Positions 54,828 through 63,287 of a stretch of 64,000 bases of DNA are shown piece after piece. Each line of letters opens with the position of its first letter. Positions within the stretch are counted from its first letter, which is position 1. Origin of the DNA: JAKOVR01 sp031415655. GTDB taxonomy: Bacteria; Actinomycetota; Acidimicrobiia; Acidimicrobiales; Acidimicrobilacustridaceae. The DNA is taken from contig JANOSD010000146.1 in the NCBI GenBank assembly GCA_031415655.1, forward strand, positions 37,739-101,738, in the 5' to 3' direction. A program made the translations under genes and the position numbers. The notes below the pieces were generated by a model. It was not told the DNA's origin and did no database searches. It worked only from the letters and a program-made list of their open reading frames with translations.

Positions 54828-55642
54828 CAGGCGGCAACCCGGTCGCGGAGGCGGGCGATCAGCCGGAGCGACTCGTCCCACCGGTCCGCCCGCCTTGCTG
54901 CGTAGCCGGTGTAGCTGGGTAGCAGCTCGCTCACCACGGTGATCCGGCTAGCGTCGGACAACCGGGCGGTGGCCTCCCACACCGCGAGGAAGTGCTCGGT
55001 CCAGGTCTCGTTCGAGGTAGGGGTCTGCACCTCGTCGGGTGACGACACCCGGAGCTGCACGAACGCAGTGCGCCGCAGCACCGGTGCCAGCTGCTCCACC
55101 ACGTCGGCAAGCGGGCTCCTCCACAACCCGTGGGCGAAGAACCAGTGCGAGTAGTCGAGGTTGAACGTGAGCTCGGGGTACTGCTCGGCCAGCGCGCACG
55201 TCGCCTCGAGGTCCTGGGTGATAGAGCTGCGGTGGGTCTCGATGTGCACTGGCAGGCCCACCTTGTCCGACGTGGCCAGCAGCTCCTCGACGCGTCGGCG
55301 ACGCTCGGCCTCCGTGCTCACCGGGGAACCAACAACCATCGCAGCCTCGACCATGCCTGCGTCGCGCCACCGCCGGGGCCGGGGTTCGAGTCGGCCATCG
55401 CCGGGGACGAGTCCCCAGGTCCCCGCCGCGGTGAGGGCAAGTCCCGCTCGGGCGCAGGCGCCGGGGTCGACCCCCGTCATGACCGTGGCCTGGACCACGT
55501 CGAGCCCGGCGGCGGCCAGCTGCCGGCAGCCGTCGTCCCCCAGGCGCCGCCGCAGGCCAACCCTGGGGGCACCCGTACCCCGCGGCATCCCCCGGAGGCA
55601 GTCGAGCTGGATCCCGTATCTCAGTGGGGCGGAGCGGGTCAT
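54827..55642 (-). CDS. Sugar-phosphate isomerase/epimerase-like TIM barrel protein
   Basis: 271 residues. Start SAPLRYGIQLDCLRGMPRGT; metal-site text VHIETHRSSITQDLEAT and LTFNLDYSHWFFAHGL; end TVVSELLPSYTGYA. The layout matches the xylose isomerase-like/AP endonuclease 2 superfamily. ATG 55642 overlaps the preceding hydroxylase stop (TGATG). Substrate unknown, but the position after a GH13 enzyme suggests a sugar derivative. Confidence 0.7.
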   Translation of the reverse strand: MTRSAPLRYGIQLDCLRGMPRGTGAPRVGLRRRLGDDGCRQLAAAGLDVVQATVMTGVDPGACARAGLALTAAGTWGLVPGDGRLEPRPRRWRDAGMVEAAMVVGSPVSTEAERRRRVEELLATSDKVGLPVHIETHRSSITQDLEATCALAEQYPELTFNLDYSHWFFAHGLWRSPLADVVEQLAPVLRRTAFVQLRVSSPDEVQTPTSNETWTEHFLAVWEATARLSDASRITVVSELLPSYTGYAARRADRWDESLRLIARLRDRVAA

Positions 55643-56552
55643 CAGTTCGCAGGGGCCCCGGGAGTGGCGTCCCATGTCGCGGCGTTGCGTTGGCGGATCT
55701 TGGCCCAGTCGAGCGGCACCCGTTGGAGCCCCACGAACCGGTCGGGGAAGTCGGGCATGCGGCCCACCCCAAGCTCGTCGGGCCCTACCCGGTCGTCGGG
55801 CCGGAACCAGGTGCCGAACAGCTTGTCCCACACAGAAGTCACCACTCCATAGTTCGAATCGCCCTCCCCATAGACGGTGGAGTGGTGCCAGCGGTGGAGG
55901 TCCGGAGTGGAGAACACGTGGTCGAGCGGTCCCGAGCGCAGGTCGATGTTGGCGTGCTCGAGGGCCCCATACATGAACCGGATGGCCTGGTGGATGGTGA
56001 GCTGGTCCCGGCTCATGCCCAGCCGGCCGGTGACCACTCCTTCCACAAACACGTCGATCGCCAGCTCAACCGGATGGGTCTTGCCTGCGTTGAACCAGTG
56101 GAGGCCCTTCGAGCTGTGGTGCATGGCGTGGAAACGCCAGCCAGGGCCCCACACATGGAGCAGCTGATGGAACCGTGAGTGGAAGAGGTCGAAGGCGGCA
56201 ATCGAGATCGCAGCACCGACCGGGCGGGTAGGCGCTCGAGACGGAGTCGACCCCGCTCCCCACCTCCTTGGCCGACCACCTCCCCGACTGCAGCGGCGGC
56301 GGCCCCGGCCGCCAGGTTGACTCCCATGCAGGCGAGGTCGGTTGCGATCTCCGTGCTCGCCGGCCGCCACCGCTCGTCGTGGGGGTGGCGCCGCTCCATC
56401 ACCGTGAGAACGGCTTCGTACGCCAACGCAACCGCGGCCGGTGCGACCGGCTGCAGGAGGGCGCCAAGGCGGGTGCGTCGGAGGCGTCGGTCGAGGACGA
56501 CCGCGCCCGCAGCAGCGACACCCATTGCGCCGTGGAGGGCCCACGACCGCAC
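55642..56552 (-). pseudogene. Fatty acid hydroxylase/sterol desaturase family protein, one frameshift
   Basis: First frame from ATG 56552 gives SWALHGAMGVAAAGAVVLDR and ERRHPHDERWRPASTEIATD; near 56255 the frame changes and continues FDLFHSRFHQLLHVWGPGWR, FHAMHHS and DLHRWHHSTVYGEGDSN. Adding or removing one base restores a ~300-residue paralog of the protein at 58380. The His-cluster motifs (HxxxH, HxxHH, HxxxHH) are intact. Either a recent frameshift or a sequencing error. Confidence 0.75.
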
Positions 56553-56628
56553 TGCGCGCGCCCGCTCATCCCGGATGCTCCGCGGGTCGGGCCGGCCGGA
56601 AGCCGTTGCGCCGGGCGCCGCCCGTTCG

Positions 56629-56682
56629 GTCGGTCGACCCGGACGTGTCGGTCGGCCCGGAAAGGTCGGTCGGCCCGGATGG
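56629..56682. repeat. 18-bp imperfect tandem repeat x3
   Basis: Units built on GGTCGGTCGGCCCGGAxx in the spacer between the GH13 and second hydroxylase genes; looser GGTCGG copies continue to about 56740. Confidence 0.65.
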
Positions 56683-56745
56683 GACGGATGGGTCGGTCAG
56701 GTCAATCAGGTCGGTCGGCACGGTTCGGTCCTCTCGGTGTGCGGT

Positions 56746-58383
56746 TCAGACCAGGCGCAGCACTGCTGCGCTCTGGGGGGGCAGGGTCACCGCCGAGGGC
56801 GACACCGTGACGGCGGGGTCGGAGACCGCCGCCGGCTCGGCCCGGTGCACCGGGTGCACCACGGTGCCGGCGCCGAGGTTGGCCACCACCAGGAGGCGTT
56901 CGCCCTCCACGGCCCGCTCGAAGGCGACCACGTCCGGGTGGGCGTCGAACAGCTCCAGGGTGCCAGCGCGCAACGCGTCGCTCGTGCGGCGAAGCGCGAG
57001 CAGTTCGCGGTACCAGCACAACAGCGAGTCGGGATCAGCCAGCTCCGACTCGACGTTCACCCGCACGTGATCGGGGTGGAACGGCAGCCAAGGCGTCACC
57101 CCCGGATCGGTGAACCCGGCCCCGGACTCCCCCGTCCACTGCATCGGCACCCGCATCTCGTCGCGGTTGAGCGTCTCGGGCAGCCGCCGGCGGATCCATT
57201 CGGGGAGGTACCGGAGGCCGACGACGCCGGGGATGGGATCGTTCGCGTCACGGATCGGGATGGGCCGGTTGGACATCCCGATCTCCTGACCCTGGTACAG
57301 CACACTCACGCCGCGCAGGGTGCACAGCAACGTCGCCATCACCCGGGCCTTACGCACGTCGCCGCCGACACGCGACAGCCACCGCATGCGGTCGTGGTTC
57401 TCCACCACGTAGGTAGGGGCGTGCGGCGCCCGGTAGTCCTGCTCGTACCGCCGGATGAGCGACCGGAGGACCCTGGCCCGGTACGGCGCGTTGAGGAAGT
57501 CGAAGAGGAACACCAGATTGAGCCCGGCCCGACCCCCGTCCTCGACGAACCGCCGCACTTCGGCCGGTGCGCCGATGACCTCACCGAGCAGTGCCCGATC
57601 GCCGTCGTACTCGTCGCACACGGCCCGCAGCCGCTGAGCGAGGGCGTAGTTCTCGTCCGTGCAGCGTGTGTAAACCGGATCGTGGAGTCTGGGGAGCCCG
57701 TCCTTCAGGCTGGGGCGCAACGGGTTCGACCGGAGCCCCTCGTCGTGCATGATGGTGTCGAAGATGTCGAGGCGGAACCCGTCGACGCCACGGTCGAGCC
57801 ACATCCGAACCATGTCGAACATCTCGGCCTCGACCTCGGGGTTGTGCCAGTTGAGATCGGGCTGGAACGACAGGAACGACGCCAGGTACCACTGCCCTCG
57901 CTCCTCACACCATTGCCACGCCCGTGGCAGCAACAACGCCGCCCGCCAGTTGTTCGGGGGCGTCGGCCGGCCCCGACGATCAGAGCCGCCGTCCGCCCAC
58001 ACGTACCAGTCGGCCTTCGGGTTGTGGCGCGACGACCGGGACTCCACGAACCACGGGTGCTCGTCGGAGGTGTGGTTCAACACCAGATCGAACACGACCT
58101 TCAACCCCAGCTCGTGACACCGGTCGATGAGCCGCTGCGCGTCGTCGACCGTGCCGTACTCCGGCGCCACCGATCGGTAGTCCGTCACGTCGTAGCCGAT
58201 GTCGCGCTGCGGGCTGGCGAACATCGGCGACAACCACACCGCGTCGACCCCGAGCTCAGCCAGGTACGGCAGCTTGCCGATCACCCCGGGAAGGTCCCCG
58301 ATCCCGTCACCGTTCGAATCGGCGAACGACCGCGGGTATACCTGGTAGATCACTGCTTCCTGCCACCATGCCGGCTTCGTCAT
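56746..58383 (-). CDS. GH13 alpha-glucosidase-type glycoside hydrolase
   Basis: 545 residues. Conserved regions: DLVLNHTSDEHPWF (region I), GFRLDIFDT (II, nucleophile Asp), ALLGEVIG (III, acid/base Glu) and VVENHDRMR (IV, third Asp). WWQEAVIYQVYPRSFADSNG at the start and the C-terminal beta domain place it near oligo-1,6-glucosidase/alpha-glucosidases rather than trehalose synthase. No signal peptide, so intracellular. ATG 58383 overlaps the hydroxylase stop (ATGA). Hydrolysis versus transglycosylation cannot be told. Confidence 0.9.
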   Translation of the reverse strand: MTKPAWWQEAVIYQVYPRSFADSNGDGIGDLPGVIGKLPYLAELGVDAVWLSPMFASPQRDIGYDVTDYRSVAPEYGTVDDAQRLIDRCHELGLKVVFDLVLNHTSDEHPWFVESRSSRHNPKADWYVWADGGSDRRGRPTPPNNWRAALLLPRAWQWCEERGQWYLASFLSFQPDLNWHNPEVEAEMFDMVRMWLDRGVDGFRLDIFDTIMHDEGLRSNPLRPSLKDGLPRLHDPVYTRCTDENYALAQRLRAVCDEYDGDRALLGEVIGAPAEVRRFVEDGGRAGLNLVFLFDFLNAPYRARVLRSLIRRYEQDYRAPHAPTYVVENHDRMRWLSRVGGDVRKARVMATLLCTLRGVSVLYQGQEIGMSNRPIPIRDANDPIPGVVGLRYLPEWIRRRLPETLNRDEMRVPMQWTGESGAGFTDPGVTPWLPFHPDHVRVNVESELADPDSLLCWYRELLALRRTSDALRAGTLELFDAHPDVVAFERAVEGERLLVVANLGAGTVVHPVHRAEPAAVSDPAVTVSPSAVTLPPQSAAVLRLV

Positions 58384-59570
58384 GCGAGCGACCTCCTTGG
58401 TTGGGCGAACTCGACCGGATGTAGTTCGTGGTCCGAGGTTACGTCGGGCCGACCCTGCGATGGCTCGGTCGCGGATGGCTGGCGCTCGAACCGCCGGGAC
58501 GCGGGGCCGGCTTCGCTCGTGGCGTACCACGTGGCGGCGTTGCGCTCCCGGATCTTGGCCCAGTCGAGTGGCACCCGCTGGAGCTTGAGGAACCGGGTCG
58601 GGAAGTCGGGCATCCGGCCGACCCCGAGGGCGTCGGGGCAGTCGCGGTCGTCGGGGCGATACCACGTGCCGAACAGCTTGTCCCACACCGACAGCACCGA
58701 ACCGAAGTTCGTGTCGCCCTCCTCGTACACCGCCGAGTGGTGCCAGCGGTGGAGGTCCGGCGTGGAGAACACGTGGTCGAGCACCCCGGAGCGCACGTCG
58801 ACGTTCGCATGCTGCAGCACGCCGTAGTTCCGTAGGGCCAGGTAGGCGACGTACTGGTCGCGGCTCAGGCCCAACCGGGGCATGACCACCTCTTCGATCG
58901 CCTTGTCGATGACGAGCTCCAGGAACTGGAAGCGGACGGTATTGATGGAGTTGAGGCGGGTGGGGCTGTGGTGCACGGAGTGGAGGCGCCAGCCCGGCCC
59001 CCACACGTGCATCAGGTGATGGAGGGGCGAGTGGAACAGGTCGTAGGCCAAAAGCGCCGCCACCGCGCCGACGGCGGGCGAGCACCGCGACAACCCGAGG
59101 GTCCGCCGCTCCGCCGCACCGGCTCGACCCGACACGGCCTGGGCCATGGTTTCTATTGCCAAACCGGTCACCGACCCGGCGATGGCGGTGGCGGCGTCGG
59201 TGACGAGTTCGGACCGTTGCACCGCCCACGTCGGGTCGTGCGGGTGACGCTTCTCCAACCACCGGACCACCCCGACGATGGCCAGGGTGGCGACGGCGGG
59301 CACGGTCCGGGGCGAGACGTTCCTGCCCTTGGCGCGGAGCCGACGGTCGATCGCCACCGACGCGGCTGCGCTGGCCACGACGAGGCCGTGGAGACCCCAC
59401 GACCTGATCGCGGGGCCCGCTGCGTTGGGCGTCGCATTCGGGGCCACCGCGGCCGTCCCGGCGATCGACTCGGCTGCGGTCCCCGTGGCGGCCACCGGGC
59501 CAACCGTCCCACCGGCAAGGTTCTCGGCGGGTACGGGCGATTCGCCCGGCCGATGACTGATGGTGGTCAC
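58380..59570 (-). CDS. Fatty acid hydroxylase/sterol desaturase family membrane protein
   Basis: 396 residues. An Ala-rich N-terminus, membrane segments (LHGLVVASAAASVAIDRRL; TVPAVATLAIVGVVRWLEKR), then di-iron His motifs FHSPLHHLMHVWGPGWRLH, SVHHS and DLHRWHHSAVYEEGD. Such enzymes hydroxylate or desaturate lipids or carotenoids. GTG 59570 has GGGAGAG upstream and overlaps the esterase fragment stop (GTGA). It is paralogous to 55642-56552, with GH13 between. Confidence 0.85.
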   Translation of the reverse strand: MTTISHRPGESPVPAENLAGGTVGPVAATGTAAESIAGTAAVAPNATPNAAGPAIRSWGLHGLVVASAAASVAIDRRLRAKGRNVSPRTVPAVATLAIVGVVRWLEKRHPHDPTWAVQRSELVTDAATAIAGSVTGLAIETMAQAVSGRAGAAERRTLGLSRCSPAVGAVAALLAYDLFHSPLHHLMHVWGPGWRLHSVHHSPTRLNSINTVRFQFLELVIDKAIEEVVMPRLGLSRDQYVAYLALRNYGVLQHANVDVRSGVLDHVFSTPDLHRWHHSAVYEEGDTNFGSVLSVWDKLFGTWYRPDDRDCPDALGVGRMPDFPTRFLKLQRVPLDWAKIRERNAATWYATSEAGPASRRFERQPSATEPSQGRPDVTSDHELHPVEFAQPRRSLA

Positions 59571-59830
59571 GGTGTATCTCTCCCTTTGTCGTCGGACCCG
59601 GCGAGGCCCTGTTGCAGCGCCTGGAGCATTGAGGCTCGGAAGGCCACCATCACCGGGGCATGGGGCCGCAAATACTTCGCGCTGGGGTAACTCCCGGGGA
59701 CCACGTCGAGGATGGTCTCGACGCCGGCGTCGCGCAGAGGCTCGGCCCAGTCGATGTCCTCGGCGTGGAACAGGTCGGCGTCGCCCACCCCGATCCAGGC
59801 GGGGGGCAGCCCCGGAAGGGTGGCGCGCAC
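59567..59830 (-). pseudogene. Alpha/beta hydrolase (HSL-type esterase), C-terminal fragment
   Basis: 87 codons: LPPAWIGVGDADLFHAEDID contains the catalytic Asp region and VVPGSYPSAKYLRPHAPVMV the terminal region, where the usual GAxHGF-type histidine is not clear. The HGG and GxSxG parts are missing; upstream of 59830 the sequence is unrelated. Coupled to the hydroxylase gene, which suggests it was the first gene of the cluster before a deletion. Confidence 0.6.
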
Positions 59831-59859
59831 AGTTTTGCCGCTTGGCCGAAGGTGTCCGA

Positions 59860-59879
59860 AACATTCTATCTCGAATGTT
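59860..59879. promoter_or_regulatory. AACATTC/GAATGTT inverted repeat upstream of the GH13 cluster
   Basis: AACATTC-TATCTC-GAATGTT, a perfect 7-bp inverted repeat with a 6-bp centre, 30 bp beyond the esterase fragment start and on the upstream side of the minus-strand cluster. Candidate operator; the divergent TetR gene at 60532 is a possible partner. Confidence 0.45.
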
Positions 59880-60364
59880 ATCCCGACAGGGACCGGAGGT
59901 CAAGGGTTCCGACCACGCTGCGACCCAACCTTCGTGACTTCCGCGTCGACCACCTAACCGACCCGCAGGTGGGGCCAAAGAGCCGAGCACGGTGGGGCCA
60001 ACCCTGGTTGACATTCCCCTGACCATGGACAGGCCACCGCTCAGGTCCCTCGCTGCCTCATCACCCGTAGATCGGCTCCGCGCCACCGAGATCCTCGGTG
60101 ACGAATAGCCGTCGTCCCCCCTTGCATGGTCATCCCTGCGCCCTGAACCCAGCTCGGTGATCTGCAGCCATCATCGTCGAATGAGACCCGCAGATCTTGA
60201 ACGCGTGGCCTGCTACCGACTGTCGTCTCTGCGCGTGCGGCCGCCGCCCGAATCCGCGCAGGAACGATCGACGACCCAGGCGTCGTCGATCTGCTGGTCT
60301 CGGTCAGTTCACCGACGTGTGGTGGGGGCTACCACAGCTGCTCGCGACAGCCGAGTTTGACGAC

Positions 60365-60486
60365 ACGTGCAACTTGCCGACTCGGTCAACCTTGCCGACG
60401 TGATGTTGGACCACATCGCCAGTTGCACCACCCGGGCCAAACCGTTCAGCTGGAGCTACATCGTCGTGAGCGAACGCGCCGCATGA
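60365..60486 (+). pseudogene. IS630-type transposase C-terminal scrap
   Basis: A frame reads VQLADSVNLADVMLDHIASC and TTRAKPFSWSYIVVSERAA before a stop; RAKPFxWxY is the usual end of IS630-family transposases. The rest of the gene is absent. Confidence 0.4.
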
Positions 60487-60531
60487 ACAACCACGTCGTT
60501 TCCGCGCGTGAGTACTCGCTAGGTTGCGGTC

Positions 60532-61134
60532 ATGGGAAGGCCGAGCCGACGCAAGGCGATCGTCGATGCTGCAGTCACCTGCTTTTCGCAGAGAGGCAGC
60601 GAAGGCACGTCGCTTCAGGACATCGCCGACATCGCTGGGCTCACCCACACAGCTGTGCGGTACCACTTCCCGTCTCGGACGGAACTGAACATCGCAGTAC
60701 TGGAGGAGATCGACCTCCGTGGGCTGCACGACAACAGCGAGCTGTACGGCAGCGATCCGGTGACGATCCTGTCGTCGATTCCGGCCGTGACGGCCGTCAA
60801 CCTGGAGGGGGTCACGGTGGTCCGCCTGTATGTCCTCATGGAGGCTGAAGGGATCATGGGCGACGAACGGGTCCGTCAGTGGTTCCACGAACGGCGCCGG
60901 CTCCAACACTGGGCGTTCGACGGGCTGCTCCGAGAAGGTATCCGAAGTGGGGTCTTCCGACAGGGCTTCGATCCTCGCCTGAAGGCTGCGGAGATCGTTT
61001 GGCAAGTCGACTCCGCCCACAGCGCAGCGGTCCGTCCCATCGACGGCGTCGACCCTGTCCAGGTGTTGACCGACTACTGCGAGGCGCTACTCGCCGACCT
61101 CCGCACGGGGCCCGGCGAGCCGCTGATCCGCTGA
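60532..61134 (+). CDS. TetR family regulator
   Basis: 200 residues. IVDAAVTCFSQRGSEGTSLQ and DIAGLTHTAVRYHFPSRTEL form the HTH; the rest is an all-helical ligand domain. ATG 60532. It is read divergently from the GH13 cluster and could regulate it. Confidence 0.85.
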   Translation: MGRPSRRKAIVDAAVTCFSQRGSEGTSLQDIADIAGLTHTAVRYHFPSRTELNIAVLEEIDLRGLHDNSELYGSDPVTILSSIPAVTAVNLEGVTVVRLYVLMEAEGIMGDERVRQWFHERRRLQHWAFDGLLREGIRSGVFRQGFDPRLKAAEIVWQVDSAHSAAVRPIDGVDPVQVLTDYCEALLADLRTGPGEPLIR

Positions 61135-61249
61135 CTCCCTCGCCGGAGCCCGGTTCCGCTTCCGAACCGTTCCGGCAGGCCGACTCAGGCCGGGAATGGT
61201 TCTGCGAACGCCATCGATCGGTTTAGTTGGGGGGAGGCGTTGGGCTACC

Positions 61250-61729
61250 TCAACCGTGGGCGGCGCCTGATTCTTCGGGCGGGTAAGGACGCGACGAGCG
61301 CGGCCGCTCCTTGATGCCGGCCTTGAGTAGCTCAATGACCTCGGCGATCCGCTCCGCGCGGAGATCGGGTTGGCGATTGGTTGCGTCGATCCATCGGAGA
61401 TAGGCCTTGCGGTAACACTGAGCGAGTTCCTCGAAGTACACACCGGCGTCGGGCTCAGCCACGAGGGCGTCGGCGATGTCGTCGGCCAGGTCGTCGAGTT
61501 GCGGTCCTTCCGGTGCCAGGACGACGTCGACGGCGTCACCTGGATTGATCCCGCAGGCGCGTCGCCATGCCGGTCCGAGCACGATCGCCCACCCGCCGTC
61601 GAAAGCTTCCACGACCGCTCGCACGCGCATGCCGCTCACTGAACCAGCGACCGGGTGCGCTGGCTTCGGGCCCCAGACATCGTCGGGCTCAAATCGCCCC
61701 GCACTGACGTCTGTTGAGCGGGGCGCCAC
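61250..61729 (-). CDS. DUF1905/YdeI-like protein
   Basis: 159 residues. The DUF1905 barrel is partly legible (GGWAIVLGPAWRRACGINPG; DAVDVVLAPEGPQLDDLADD), then the YdeI-type tail VYFEELAQCYRKAYLRWIDA and RIAEVIELLKAGIKERP. GTG 61729 starts shortly after an in-frame stop, and the frame upstream (ILGRKDAFDGPAAVV) may be a lost 5' part, so the N-terminus could be truncated. Confidence 0.65.
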   Translation of the reverse strand: MAPRSTDVSAGRFEPDDVWGPKPAHPVAGSVSGMRVRAVVEAFDGGWAIVLGPAWRRACGINPGDAVDVVLAPEGPQLDDLADDIADALVAEPDAGVYFEELAQCYRKAYLRWIDATNRQPDLRAERIAEVIELLKAGIKERPRSSRPYPPEESGAAHG

Positions 61730-61949
61730 GTCGTCGCAGACTTATGCGAGCTTGCCTGTCACGACCGCAGCGGGGCCGTCGAAGGCGTCCTTGCGGCCCA
61801 AGATGGCGGCAAGCGAGCAGTAGCTCACGCTTCGCACTTTCGCACCGCGACTACCGAACGCCGAACTCGCAATCATCCCCGCCGCCGAGCACGGCTCCTT
61901 GGCTCGACCTGAACACCTGCGTCTCGCACTCCCACACGGTTCTCCTGAA

Positions 61950-62118
61950 TTAAGAGGCTGTCGGCAAAGTCATGCCCGCTCAGGGCCGTCCTGGACATCC
62001 CGCCATGCGGCGTCCTCGTCCTCGACGCCCGATTACAGGGGGGCCTTCGTCCTGCGTCCTTGCCTGGCGGACGCCAGAACGCCCGCTGATCTGGGCGGAC
62101 TTCACCGACAGCCTCTAA
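61950..62118 (-). repeat. MITE-like repeat, copy 4 (second type of ends)
   Basis: Ends TTAAGAGGCTGTCGGCAAAG (plus strand, left) and TTAGAGGCTGTCGGTGAAG (minus strand, right) form good inverted repeats, with TTA/TAA at the borders. The interior is related to copy 1 (CAAGGACGCAGGACGAA, TCGAGGACGAGG) and more distantly to copies 2 and 3. Confidence 0.75.
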
Positions 62119-62232
62119 GCGCGACGGCTCCCGGGGTCGCCGAGGTTCATCACGTCGACTCCGATATCCCCGGGTACTTGCGGCTCGGCGTGCCCCATGA
62201 TGTGGACCCCCGGACCAGGGTCTATGGGAATT

Positions 62233-62246
62233 TTGTCGCTCGACAA
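62233..62246. promoter_or_regulatory. PadR operator candidate
   Basis: TTGTCG-CT-CGACAA, a perfect 6-bp inverted repeat 28 bp before the PadR start codon; a likely autoregulatory site. Confidence 0.55.
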
Positions 62247-62274
62247 TGTACCGATATTTGTCAGAGGTGACCTC

Positions 62275-62625
62275 GTGGCCACCTCCGACCCGACGTCCCA
62301 CCTCCCGCTGCCGCAGGCGCAGTTCCATGTCCTCGTGGCTCTCACCAACGGCGATCGCCACGGGTACGCGATCATGCAGGCCGTCGAGGAGTCCTCCGGC
62401 GGCGTCGTACGCATGGGGCCGGCCACCCTGTACGGCACCCTCAAGCGACTCGTTGACAACGGCCTCGCCGAAGAGCTCGCCCGCCAGCCCGACGCGACCG
62501 ACGATTCCCGCCGTCGCTACTACCGGCTCACCGGACTCGGTCGGCTGGTCTGCGCCGCCGAGGCGGACCGTCTCGGCCGCCTGGTACGCATCGCCCGCAC
62601 AAACCTTCGCCCGGGACTCGCCTGA
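62275..62625 (+). CDS. PadR family regulator
   Basis: 116 residues. QFHVLVALTNGDRHGYAIMQ and RMGPATLYGTLKRLVDNGLA with DSRRRYYRLTGLGR are the PadR winged helix. GTG 62275 has GAGGTGA upstream. Two bases separate it from the membrane protein gene. Confidence 0.9.
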   Translation: MATSDPTSHLPLPQAQFHVLVALTNGDRHGYAIMQAVEESSGGVVRMGPATLYGTLKRLVDNGLAEELARQPDATDDSRRRYYRLTGLGRLVCAAEADRLGRLVRIARTNLRPGLA

Positions 62626-62627
62626 CC

Positions 62628-63218
62628 ATGGCCGACCCCCATCCGGTGTACCCGTTCCTGGTCCGCCGTTACCCGACCGAGTTCCGTCACGAGTACGGGG
62701 AGGACCTCGTCGCACTCTACGGCGACCTCGTCGCCGACCGCGGCGCCCGAGCCGCCCGAGCCAGCACCGCCCTGGACCTCGCCATCACCATCCCCCGCTA
62801 CCACTTGGAGCGACTCATGACCGAACAGCACACCAACACCGTCCTGCGCGTCGTCATCGACCTGTTCGCCGCCGGAGGCGTGGCCAGCTTCATGACCGGG
62901 GTCGGCCCCCCAGGTGTGATCCTCTTGGCCCTCGCCCTTGTCCTCGCCGTCACCCAGCGAAGCGCACTCAGCCGCGCCCTTCGAACCCCCGACTCGAACC
63001 TGCGGCGCCGCCGACTCCTGACCGCCGCTGCCCTCGGAGGCGTCTTCGGTCTGACCTACACGATCTTCACGCTGACCGTCGGTGACTCGTGGACCATCAC
63101 CGACACCCTCCTCGCCCTCGTGGGCACCCTCGCGATGGTCGCATGCCCACTCTTTCTCCTTGCCGGTCTGCTAGTGCCGCGCACACCCATCAGCGACGGC
63201 CTTAACGGGGCCCTCTGA
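62628..63218 (+). CDS. Membrane protein paired with PadR
   Basis: 196 residues. A cytoplasmic start VYPFLVRRYPTEFRHEYGED followed by four to five helices (GPPGVILLALALVLAVTQRS; LTAAALGGVFGLTYTIFTLT; LLALVGTLAMVACPLFLLAG). The opening RRYPxxFRxxYG is common in PadR-linked membrane proteins of unknown function. Probably controlled by PadR. Confidence 0.75.
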   Translation: MADPHPVYPFLVRRYPTEFRHEYGEDLVALYGDLVADRGARAARASTALDLAITIPRYHLERLMTEQHTNTVLRVVIDLFAAGGVASFMTGVGPPGVILLALALVLAVTQRSALSRALRTPDSNLRRRRLLTAAALGGVFGLTYTIFTLTVGDSWTITDTLLALVGTLAMVACPLFLLAGLLVPRTPISDGLNGAL

Positions 63219-63287
63219 GCCCACGCGGCTCCGATACCCCGCACCCACGGAGTGGAAGCCGCGTGAATCCGACACCGGAGCAAGTCG

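Larger units (their letters stand above)
59831..60531. other. Intergenic stretch with operator-like repeat and IS630-type scrap
   Basis: Contains the inverted repeat at 59860-59879 and a plus-strand transposase-like C-terminus at 60365-60486 (see separate entries). Otherwise no gene. Confidence 0.35.
61730..62274. other. Repeat-bearing intergenic stretch
   Basis: Holds MITE-like copy 4 and the PadR operator. No gene seen apart from a short minus-strand scrap upstream of the DUF1905-like gene. Confidence 0.35.

Noticed and set aside
56179..58827. An 882-codon open frame on the plus strand across the GH13 and hydroxylase genes
   Set aside because: Its product is Arg/His/Pro-rich with no motifs, and it is antisense to GH13 and hydroxylase genes with all catalytic motifs. 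A GC-rich shadow frame.
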